DNA from: CALLMM01 sp964429855
GTDB lineage: Bacteria; Armatimonadota; Chthonomonadetes; Chthonomonadales; CAJBBX01
Assembly (NCBI GenBank): GCA_964429855.1
Contig: CAYSDM010000014.1
Span: forward strand, 1-64,000
Length of the DNA stretch: 64,000 nucleotides
Reading direction: 5' to 3'
The notes below the pieces were generated by a model that saw only the letters and a list, made by a program, of their open reading frames with translations, was not told the DNA's origin and searched no databases. Positions 57,529 through 64,000 of the stretch are shown piece after piece (the stretch's first letter is position 1; each line of letters begins with the position of its first letter). A program made the translations under genes and the position numbers.

Positions 57529-60168
57529 CTATACCGATGTTGCGGGTCTGGAGTCGCTGCGTTGACCCGGTTGAACCACAATCTCTCCCCCCTTCTCGTC
57601 CACGATCAGAAGAGAACCATCCGGGATTTCACCGGAAAGGAGCGCTCTGCCGATCTTTGTCTCCAGCTTCCGTTGTATGGCTCGCTTCAGCGGACGCGCT
57701 CCATAGACGGGATCATATCCAGACTCCGCCAGATACTTGCGCGCCGATTCTGTCAGTTCCAGTTCGATATCGCGATCGCGCAGGCGTCCGCGAAGAAGCG
57801 CGAACTGAATATCCACGATCTGCTCAATCTCTCCCAGAGTCAGCGGCTTAAACAACACGATCTCATCCACGCGGTTCAGAAATTCCGGACGACAGTGCAT
57901 CCGAAGCTCTTCCATCACGGCATTCCGCGACGCTTCCCGGATATCCACGCTGTCGGTTATTCCGTTCAGCAGATATTGCGAGCCGATATTGCTGGTCATG
58001 ATGACGATGGTGTTCTTGAAGTCCACCGTGCGTCCCTGCGCGTCCGTCAGGCGTCCGTCATCCAGAATCTGCAGCATGACGTTCGATACATCTGGATGCG
58101 CTTTCTCGAATTCATCGAACAGAATGACCGAATAAGGACGCCGACGTACTGCCTCCGTGAGTTGTCCTCCCTCCTCGAACCCGATATAGCCCGGAGGCGC
58201 GCCGATGAGTCGGGATACAGTATGCTTCTCCATGTACTCGGACATATCAATGCGGATGATGTTCTCCTCCGAGTCGAATAGCGACTCCGCCAGCGCTCGC
58301 GCCAGTTCCGTTTTCCCAACGCCGGTCGGTCCCAGGAAAATGAATGAGCCAATCGGACGGCGAGGGTCTTTGATACCCGCTCTGGCGCGAATGACAGCAT
58401 CAGCGACCAACATCACGGCTTCATCCTGCCCGATTACCCGACGATGCAGGATTTCGTCCAGGTGCATCAGCTTCTCGCGCTCTCCCTCTACCAGACGAAG
58501 CACGGGAATGCCTGTCCAACGCGCCACGATCTCGGCAATCTCATCTTCCGTCACCGCCTCTCGCAGTAGTTTACCTCCCGCCTGATTATGCGACATCTCC
58601 TCCTCAACCATCTTCAGGTCGAGTTCAAGCTGGCGCAGTTTCCCGTATTTCAGTTCTGCCGCTCGGCTGAGGTCATATTCTCGCTCTGCAATCTCGATCT
58701 GCATGCGAACCTGCTCAATCTCCTCCCGCAGGACGCGAATACGCTCAATCGTAGACTTCTCCTCCTCCCAGTGCGCGCGCATCGCGTCGCTGCGGGATTT
58801 TAATTCCGCAAGTTCCTTTTGCAGTACCTCCAGCCTCTCTTGACTGGCCCGGTCAGTCTCATTGCTGAGAGCCTGCTCCTCGATCTCCATCTGCATAATG
58901 CGGCGCGTGATCTCGTCCAGTTCCGCAGGCATAGAATCGATCTCGGAGCGAATCATCGCACAGGCTTCGTCCACCAGATCAATCGCCTTGTCGGGAAGAA
59001 AGCGATCCGTGATGTAGCGATTTGACAGGACAGCCGCCGATACAAGGGCGTTGTCCTGAATTCTTACGCCATGATGCACCTCGAAACGCTCCTTCAATCC
59101 GCGCAGAATGGAGATTGTATCCTCGACGGTTGGCTGCTCAACCATAACCGGCTGAAATCTTCGCTCCAGGGCAGCGTCTTTCTCAATATGCTTGCGATAC
59201 TCATCGAGCGTGGTTGCGCCAATACAGTGCAGTTCACCGCGCGCCAGCATGGGCTTGAGCATATTTCCGGCATCGAGCGCGCCTTCCGCTTTTCCTGCGC
59301 CGACAATGGTATGCAGTTCATCAATGAAGAGGATGATCTGCCCTTCACTCTCGCGTATTTCGTTTAAGACCGCCTTCAGCCTCTCCTCAAACTCACCTCG
59401 ATACTTTGCCCCGGCGATTAATGCGCCCATATCCAGCGAGAAGAGAGACTTCTCTTTTAATCCCTCCGGCACATCTCCCCGGACGATGCGCTGCGCCAGC
59501 CCCTCTACGACAGCGGTCTTACCTACTCCTGGCTCTCCGATCAGAACGGGGTTATTCTTCGTCCGCCGCAGGAGAATCCGGATGACGCGCCGTATTTCGG
59601 CATCGCGACCGATAACGGGATCGAGCCTACCCCGACGCGCCTCCTCCACCAGATTACGCCCGTACTTCTGAAGGGCTTCATAGGTCTGTTCTGGATTTGC
59701 GCTGGTAACCCGCTGATTGCCGCGTACATCATTCAGAGTCGCCAGAAGTTTCTCGCGAGAGACACCGAACTCACGCAAGAGCCTTCCGGTCGTGGTGGCG
59801 TTCCCCTCCTCAATATAGGAGAGCAGGATATGCTCGGTGCTGACATATTCATCTTTCAGCCGTTTCGCCTCATCTTCAGCGCGGACCAGAAGCTGATTCA
59901 ATCTCTGGGTAATATAGACCTTGCCCGGTTCTGCGCCGGGACCGCCCACTCTGGCGCGTCTGGCAAGGTCTTCCTCAATTCGTTTTTGAAAAGCCTCTAC
60001 GGGAATCTCCATTCTCCGTAAGAGTCGCGGCGCGATCCCATCCACCTGCTCCAGAAGCGCAAGCATCAGATGCTCTCCGTCTATCTCAACATGTCCGTGG
60101 CGTACCGCCGTCGCCTGCGCCGCGGAGAGCGCCTCCTGTGATTTCTGTGTATACCGATTAATATCCAC
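57529..60168 (-). CDS. clpB: Disaggregase ClpB
   Basis: 879 residues from the GTG at 60168, which has GAGGGAGG upstream; a longer reading to 60216 adds a non-conserved extension. Two N-domain repeats, AAA1 GEPGVGKTAVVEGLA, a long middle coiled coil (about residues 400-520, ERLEVLQKELAELKSRSDAMR), AAA2 GPTGVGKTELARALAE, and a D2 small domain. Hexameric HSP104-type disaggregase working with DnaK. No CIRCE element is visible upstream. Confidence 0.97.
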   Translation of the reverse strand: MDINRYTQKSQEALSAAQATAVRHGHVEIDGEHLMLALLEQVDGIAPRLLRRMEIPVEAFQKRIEEDLARRARVGGPGAEPGKVYITQRLNQLLVRAEDEAKRLKDEYVSTEHILLSYIEEGNATTTGRLLREFGVSREKLLATLNDVRGNQRVTSANPEQTYEALQKYGRNLVEEARRGRLDPVIGRDAEIRRVIRILLRRTKNNPVLIGEPGVGKTAVVEGLAQRIVRGDVPEGLKEKSLFSLDMGALIAGAKYRGEFEERLKAVLNEIRESEGQIILFIDELHTIVGAGKAEGALDAGNMLKPMLARGELHCIGATTLDEYRKHIEKDAALERRFQPVMVEQPTVEDTISILRGLKERFEVHHGVRIQDNALVSAAVLSNRYITDRFLPDKAIDLVDEACAMIRSEIDSMPAELDEITRRIMQMEIEEQALSNETDRASQERLEVLQKELAELKSRSDAMRAHWEEEKSTIERIRVLREEIEQVRMQIEIAEREYDLSRAAELKYGKLRQLELDLKMVEEEMSHNQAGGKLLREAVTEDEIAEIVARWTGIPVLRLVEGEREKLMHLDEILHRRVIGQDEAVMLVADAVIRARAGIKDPRRPIGSFIFLGPTGVGKTELARALAESLFDSEENIIRIDMSEYMEKHTVSRLIGAPPGYIGFEEGGQLTEAVRRRPYSVILFDEFEKAHPDVSNVMLQILDDGRLTDAQGRTVDFKNTIVIMTSNIGSQYLLNGITDSVDIREASRNAVMEELRMHCRPEFLNRVDEIVLFKPLTLGEIEQIVDIQFALLRGRLRDRDIELELTESARKYLAESGYDPVYGARPLKRAIQRKLETKIGRALLSGEIPDGSLLIVDEKGGEIVVQPGQRSDSRPATSV

Positions 60169-60239
60169 CTGTTTCCCTCCCTCGTCCCGATCCGCCTGCA
60201 ACTGGCTCTCATTCAAGGTAGTACGGCTGCATCGCCTGG

Positions 60240-60420
60240 CTGTCCTGTCGAGCGCAGCGACGCACTGTCCTGTCGAGCGCAGCGAGACATCTTAAGATTC
60301 TTCGCTTCGCTCTGAATGACAGCACAGTATGCGCTCTGAATGACAACCGGGCTCTGCTTCGCTCAGAATAACTGCACTCAGAATGACACCCATCCCAAAT
60401 ACCTTGACGATCAAACAGCA
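60240..60420. repeat. Dispersed repeat, copy 2
   Basis: Two successive CTGTCCTGTCGAGCGCAGCG units (60240 and 60265), GAGACATCTTAAGATT, then several CTCTGAATGACA and CTCAGAATAA-like modules, ending CCAAATACCTTGACGAT. Same orientation and block order as copy 1 at 8715-8853, but with more internal modules. Confidence 0.87.
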
Positions 60421-60496
60421 ACAAGCCATCCTGCCTATAATATACATAGATTCTATCTTGCCGCGCCAGGATTTGTTCCCGGTATTATGCGGTTTT

Positions 60497-60515
60497 TTTA
60501 GTGTTATACACTAAA
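60497..60515. promoter_or_regulatory. AT-rich palindrome
   Basis: TTTAGTG, five bases, CACTAAA. It may be an operator or a weak terminator. No known site matches. Confidence 0.35.
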
Positions 60516-60533
60516 GTCAATGACAATACGAAA

Positions 60534-60582
60534 AGCCGGATTGCAGGGTTTCACCACTCCTGGCGAACTCCACAATCCGGCT
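60534..60582 (-). terminator. Terminator of the HATPase-like gene
   Basis: On the minus strand AGCCGGATTG pairs with CAATCCGGCT across a long loop, followed by TTTTCG, about 25 bases after the gene's stop. Confidence 0.6.
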
Positions 60583-60607
60583 AATAGTCGAGTAAGTTTG
60601 CTTCGCG

Positions 60608-61132
60608 CTATGCCGCTTTATCAAAAGCAACTGTCTGTGAACCGGCTGCGTTCTGAATCCACTGTGACAGCCAGAAACAGACTTTCAGTCCTCCCTGGGG
60701 AGGGCAGACCAGCATAGACTCGCCGCCCATGCAGCGAATCCGATAGCTAATCCTGTCCAGATAGCTCTCCCAGGTCTCCAGCATATCCACGTCTACAAAG
60801 ACCCGGCTTTCGTAGACAACTTCAAAGCTGATGCACTGCTCATCATGAGAGGGATAGGCGCGCAAACAGATATCTCCTCCCTCCATAACAGCCGTCATCT
60901 TGCTGAGAATATCGTCCAGTATCCCGAAGAGGCAGTGCCGGTCGGCAGCTACCTGAAGCGGTTCCCAGGCGATCACCTCCACGGTGAAATGGTGGGAGGA
61001 GGAGAGTATCTCCTCATTCCACTGTTCAAACAGGTCGGAAAGAAAATCCTCTACCGATACGCCTTCGATATATAGTTTTGGACTGACTGTAAAGTCGCCG
61101 TGAAGTGATTCCAGGGACGGGAAACTACTCAT
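60608..61132 (-). CDS. Degenerate HATPase-like protein
   Basis: 174 residues. From about residue 58 the order of elements follows a histidine kinase ATP-binding domain: DRHCLFGILDDILSKMTAVMEGGDICLRAYPSHDEQCISFEVVYES, then DRISYRIRCMGGESMLVCPPQGGLKVCFWLS. The N-box helix lacks the usual Asn pair (ILDDILSKMT) and the DxGxG loop is absent, so ATP binding is doubtful. The N-terminal 57 residues have no His phosphorylation helix. It may be an orphan regulator that binds a kinase or receiver domain. No response regulator is adjacent. Confidence 0.6.
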   Translation of the reverse strand: MSSFPSLESLHGDFTVSPKLYIEGVSVEDFLSDLFEQWNEEILSSSHHFTVEVIAWEPLQVAADRHCLFGILDDILSKMTAVMEGGDICLRAYPSHDEQCISFEVVYESRVFVDVDMLETWESYLDRISYRIRCMGGESMLVCPPQGGLKVCFWLSQWIQNAAGSQTVAFDKAA

Positions 61133-61245
61133 GGCATAACCTCATATCTTCCGTATTTCTGTTCATGCACGATGCGAGCGGACTGCTAATCTCCTGAACC
61201 CTCTTATTCCATATCCAACCTCGTTTTTCAAAAGGTTCACCCAAC

Positions 61246-61274
61246 TTGACAAATACCGGTACTTCCCATAGAAT
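61246..61274 (+). promoter_or_regulatory. Promoter of the quinate-dehydrogenase-like gene
   Basis: TTGACA (61246-61251), 17-base spacer, TAGAAT (61269-61274); transcription from about 61281 gives a leader of only about 10 bases that includes GGAG. Confidence 0.8.
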
Positions 61275-61290
61275 GCGCCTGGAGACTGGA

Positions 61291-62196
61291 ATGAAGAGAG
61301 TGGTCAGCATCAGCCTTGGAACCTCCAAACGCGACAAACGCGCCGAAACAGATTTTCTGGGAGTCCCGTTCGTCATAGAACGACTGGGAACGGACGGAGA
61401 TAAGAAACGATATAAAGAGATGGTTGCCTCACTGGATGGTCAGGTGGACTGCTTCGGCGTTGGCGGTACGGATGTCTATCTCTACGCGGGAGATCGAAGA
61501 TACGCTTTTCGCGAAACCATAGACCTGATGTCCGAGGCAAAGAAGACTCCCTGGGTGGATGGCAGCGGATTGAAGCATACCCTTGAGCGCGAGACCGTCG
61601 CCTATCTTCAGGATAGAGGAATACTGGATTTCAGCGATAAGCGCGTCCTGCTGGTTTCGGCAGTGGATCGTTTCGGCATGGGCGAAGCGCTGGCGCAGCG
61701 AGCGAAAGAGGTGGTTTTCGGTGATCTTCTCTATGGAATCGGTGTGCCGGTTCCGGTACGCTCCTGGAGGATGGTCAAGCTGCTGGCAAGGATCGCGCTG
61801 CCTATCATCACCCGGCTTCCGATCGAGTGGCTCTACCCGACCGGCGAGAAGCAGGAGGTCAATACGCCGAAGTTCCGAAAATACTTCCAGCAGGCGGATG
61901 TGATTGCCGGTGACTGGCATATCATCCGACGCTTTATGCCCGAAAGAATGGATGGTAAAATCGTCCTTACCCAGTCCAGCCGAAAAGCGGAGACGGAACT
62001 GCTGAAATCGCGCGGAGTTAAAACGCTGATTACAACCACCCCTGAGATCGGGGGCGAGTCATTTGCTACGAACGTCATGGAGGCGGTGCTGGTCGTTCTG
62101 CTCGGTAAACGCCCCTCGGAGTTGACGCCCTCTGATTATCTGGGTAAACTGAAGCAGCTTGGCTGGGAACCGGGCATCACCCAACTGAACGGATAA
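61291..62196 (+). CDS. Quinate 5-dehydrogenase-like protein
   Basis: 301 residues from the ATG at 61291; earlier in-frame starts fall on the promoter -35 element. The opening KRVVSISLGTSKRDKRAETDFLG and blocks VDCFGVGGTDVYLY, RVLLVSAVDRFGMGEALA, PKFRKYFQQADVIAGDWHIIRRFMPERMDGK and TTTPEIGGESFATNVMEAVL agree with a family labelled quinate 5-dehydrogenase in databases as I recall; whether it acts on quinate is not established by the sequence. Followed 9 bases later by the acyl-ACP-reductase-like gene: the pair appears to be one operon. Confidence 0.75.
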   Translation: MKRVVSISLGTSKRDKRAETDFLGVPFVIERLGTDGDKKRYKEMVASLDGQVDCFGVGGTDVYLYAGDRRYAFRETIDLMSEAKKTPWVDGSGLKHTLERETVAYLQDRGILDFSDKRVLLVSAVDRFGMGEALAQRAKEVVFGDLLYGIGVPVPVRSWRMVKLLARIALPIITRLPIEWLYPTGEKQEVNTPKFRKYFQQADVIAGDWHIIRRFMPERMDGKIVLTQSSRKAETELLKSRGVKTLITTTPEIGGESFATNVMEAVLVVLLGKRPSELTPSDYLGKLKQLGWEPGITQLNG

Positions 62197-62205
62197 GTCG
62201 TCTGC

Positions 62206-63315
62206 ATGGAAAAGTTTGCCTTTATCATCCACCCCATCGAAAAGAATGATGTCGCGAAACGTTACCCCGTCGCGCGTTTTTTGCCGGAGAGCATCGTAGA
62301 GTGGATACTCACGAAAAAGAAGCCTCAAACTATCGCCCATGTGACGGGAATCCGATCGAAAACCGGAGCGCAGGCGGAAGGATGGTTCATCGGCTGCCCC
62401 CTGCTCCCGCGACAGTTCACCTCCCTTTCTCTGGACTTCGTCTATAACCAGTTAGAGACCTGCGGGCATATTGCGGAACAGCTTGGAGCGAAAATACTCG
62501 GGTTAGGCGCATTCACCTCAGTGGTCGGCGATGGCGGGATTTCGCTTGCAAAAAGGCTGAACATCGCGGTTACAACAGGAAACTCCTACACCGTGGCAAC
62601 GGCGGTACAGGGAGCCGTTCAGGGCGCGAACCGGATGGGTATAGAACTGAAAACGGCAACGGTGGCGGTAGTCGGCGCGACCGGTTCGATTGGAGCCACC
62701 TGCGCCGAGATTCTGGCGCGTGACGCCGCTTCGGTGCATCTGGTCGGCAGAACGCCGGAGAAGCTGGAGACTCTGGCGCATCAACTGGAAAGGCAGTCTC
62801 CGGCTCGCATTCGTGTTTTTACCGATGTGGCAACTGGACTGGCGGATGCAGACATCATCATCACCGTCAGCAGCGCAGCGAAAGCCATTGTAGAGCCGCA
62901 GCACATCAAGAGCGGCGCGGTGGTCTGTGATGTAGCGCGTCCCAGAGATGTTTCAGTCGCGGTCGCCCGTGAACGGGATGATGTCCTGGTGATCGAGGGA
63001 GGCGTGGTTCGCGTTCCCGGAGAGATGCGCTGCACGAAAGTATCGGATGGCTCTCCCTTCAGCTTTGGATTTCCACAGGGAACCGCCTACGCCTGCATGT
63101 CAGAGACGATCGCGCTTGCACTGGATGGAAGATACGAAAACTTCACACTGGGGAAAGAGGTCTCTGTTTCACAGGTGGACGAGATCACTGCGGTCTGTTC
63201 CCGTCACGGTTTTATATTGGACGGTTTTCGATCATTCGAACGCGCTCTCTCCGCAGAAGAGATCGAACTCATTCGTCAGCACGCGCAGCGTAAAAAACGT
63301 GTTACCGTGAGTTAA
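62206..63315 (+). CDS. Acyl-ACP reductase (AAR)-like oxidoreductase
   Basis: 369 residues. LGLGAFTSVVGDGGISLAKRLNIAVTTGNSYTVATAVQG matches the cyanobacterial long-chain acyl-ACP reductase closely in order and spacing (its GGFTS and TTGNTHTA blocks), followed by the NADPH motif TVAVVGATGSIG (152-163), VLVIEGGVVRVPG, and Cys297 in TAYACMSETIALAL, at the place of the thioester cysteine (Cys294 in AAR). It may reduce an acyl thioester to an aldehyde. The aldehyde-deformylating oxygenase partner of cyanobacteria is absent. Followed by a strong terminator. Confidence 0.82.
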   Translation: MEKFAFIIHPIEKNDVAKRYPVARFLPESIVEWILTKKKPQTIAHVTGIRSKTGAQAEGWFIGCPLLPRQFTSLSLDFVYNQLETCGHIAEQLGAKILGLGAFTSVVGDGGISLAKRLNIAVTTGNSYTVATAVQGAVQGANRMGIELKTATVAVVGATGSIGATCAEILARDAASVHLVGRTPEKLETLAHQLERQSPARIRVFTDVATGLADADIIITVSSAAKAIVEPQHIKSGAVVCDVARPRDVSVAVARERDDVLVIEGGVVRVPGEMRCTKVSDGSPFSFGFPQGTAYACMSETIALALDGRYENFTLGKEVSVSQVDEITAVCSRHGFILDGFRSFERALSAEEIELIRQHAQRKKRVTVS

Positions 63316-63337
63316 AGCAGACCGTTCCGGAATCCAG

Positions 63338-63373
63338 CAGCCCGTCCGATTGCTCGTCGGACGGGCTGGCTGT
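63338..63373 (+). terminator. Terminator of the quinate/AAR operon
   Basis: CAGCCCGTCCGA pairs with TCGGACGGGCTG (12 base pairs, seven-base loop), then GCTGTTTTTC. Confidence 0.87.
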
Positions 63374-63381
63374 TTTTCAGG

Positions 63382-64000
63382 TTATCTGTTATCCGGCAGC
63401 TTGTCGCCCGGTTTGATGGCTTTTAACTTTGCCTTTTCCAACATCCTGTTCAGTTCAGGGACTTCGTGCTGGTTGAAGCGATTCAGGGATTTGATAATCT
63501 GAGTCATCTCTTTTTGAATAGCGTCCACCTCCTGTCGGGTTGACATCGGAACCGGTTCCGTCAGGCTGTCCAAGGCGAATGTCAACGCCGAAATTCGCGT
63601 CGAGAAAGTACGCGCCGGTGTGGCAGACGGCTGTCCCTCTTCACTGCCCACGGAAGGCGCGCTTGAACCAGTTGGACGCGGGGGAGTAAGGACTGCGCCA
63701 ACTGCCGTCAACCGCTCCCAGAAGCGGTTGACGGAGTCCTGGATATCCTTCGCAACCTGTTTGAAATCTTCGGAGCTGCGTAGACTGGAAACCTGGCTGC
63801 GAAGGTTCGTGTAGTTCTCAGTAACGGGTTGAATCATGCTCTGCAATCGGTTCAGGCGCATCAACTGGTCATAGACCGCCTTAAATTGTGATGGGGTCAT
63901 CTTCAGGCGAGGGTCTTCATCAACCCTGACCTTCTCGGTGACAGACTCTTTTCCGATAGAGAGTCGCACGGTATAAGATCCCGGCAGCACGCGCGGTCCT
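63382..64000 (-). CDS. C-terminal end of a BNR/YVTN-repeat-like exoprotein
   Basis: The 5' end lies beyond the window; about 205 residues are seen. It begins GPRVLPGSYTVRLSIGKESVTEKVRVDEDPRL, the typical C-terminal domain of secreted BNR/sortilin-like repeat proteins, followed by a helical segment (MTPSQFKAVYDQLMRLNRLQSMIQPV), a Pro/Ser/Gly linker (PPRPTGSSAPSVGSEEGQ), and a last helical part (RQEVDAIQKEMTQIIKSLNRFN). The beta-propeller expected upstream is not in view. Confidence 0.7.
   Translation of the reverse strand, partial: GPRVLPGSYTVRLSIGKESVTEKVRVDEDPRLKMTPSQFKAVYDQLMRLNRLQSMIQPVTENYTNLRSQVSSLRSSEDFKQVAKDIQDSVNRFWERLTAVGAVLTPPRPTGSSAPSVGSEEGQPSATPARTFSTRISALTFALDSLTEPVPMSTRQEVDAIQKEMTQIIKSLNRFNQHEVPELNRMLEKAKLKAIKPGDKLPDNR

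Larger units (their letters stand above)
60169..60607. other. Intergenic region upstream of clpB
   Basis: 439 bases holding a second copy of the dispersed repeat (60240-60420), an AT-rich palindrome (60497-60515) and a minus-strand terminator (60534-60582). No gene seen. A clpB promoter should lie within or next to the repeat, but I cannot assign one. Confidence 0.65.

Noticed and set aside
57313..58281. 322-codon open frame antisense to clpB
   Set aside because: It lies wholly opposite dusB/clpB coding sequence, which has clear family motifs; the frame has no domain.
60169..60607. CIRCE or HrcA site upstream of clpB
   Set aside because: The palindrome TTTAGTG-N5-CACTAAA does not match the TTAGCACTC-N9-GAGTGCTAA pattern.

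Overview
The window looks like a chromosomal segment of a free-living bacterium, most likely an Armatimonadota (Chthonomonas/Fimbriimonas-like) species. The pointers are a DUF1559-type pseudopilin with the phylum's usual N-terminus, a GlmL-type 'glutamate mutase L' protein with its KOW-tailed neighbour, a SigH-like sigma factor without visible sporulation genes, secreted glycosidases (GH15, GH29) and mid-range GC. This placement comes from recalled gene content, not from a search. There is one assembly gap (10 N at 32831-32840) inside the sigma factor gene. No prophage, IS element or CRISPR array is visible.

Layout. 1-8.6 kb: end of an ABC-2 permease, a sulfatase-modifying-factor-like protein, then a minus-strand run of a PsbP-like exoprotein, a large HExxH exoprotein, a LarA-like protein, a FAD oxidoreductase, a SRPBCC cyclase-like protein and a ketosynthase. 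8.6-12.3 kb: a dispersed repeat, a pseudopilin with an overlapping small lipoprotein, an MFS transporter and an N-terminal-nucleophile asparaginase. 12.4-19.9 kb: three large multidomain glycosyltransferase genes in one operon. 19.9-24 kb: on the minus strand a YifB/ComM ATPase, a SET/MYND protein with the architecture of eukaryotic SMYD lysine methyltransferases, and a secreted WD40 propeller. 24-34 kb: small metabolic genes, a Doc-like protein with a broken catalytic motif, a DUF1992-PseG-DapA-like operon, hemW, and htpX preceded by a clear yybP-ykoY (Mn2+) riboswitch with a mutually exclusive terminator. 33-45 kb: gamma-glutamyltransferase, an RS/P-rich surface protein, GH15, a GNAT enzyme, tRNA-Val, alpha-L-fucosidase, pcrA/uvrD and mnmE. 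45.8-49.6 kb: glmL, a pilin-like protein and a KOW-tailed partner. 49.6-53.9 kb: an ArsR-led cluster of permease, mini-thioredoxin, octaheme cytochrome c and SagB-type nitroreductase. 54-64 kb: tRNA-Gln, guaB, coaX, dusB, clpB, a second copy of the dispersed repeat, a degenerate HATPase-like protein, and a quinate-dehydrogenase-like / acyl-ACP-reductase-like gene pair.

The strongest unusual signals are the complete SMYD-type protein (21384-22448), the manganese riboswitch in front of htpX (31315-31446), the ArsR/octaheme cluster with a terminator on the arsR stop codon, a structured leader of unknown class before a 70-residue protein, and the acyl-ACP-reductase-like pair. Promoters are readable: several TTGACA-N17/18-TATAAT-like sites, two of them near-identical and directly upstream of tRNA genes.
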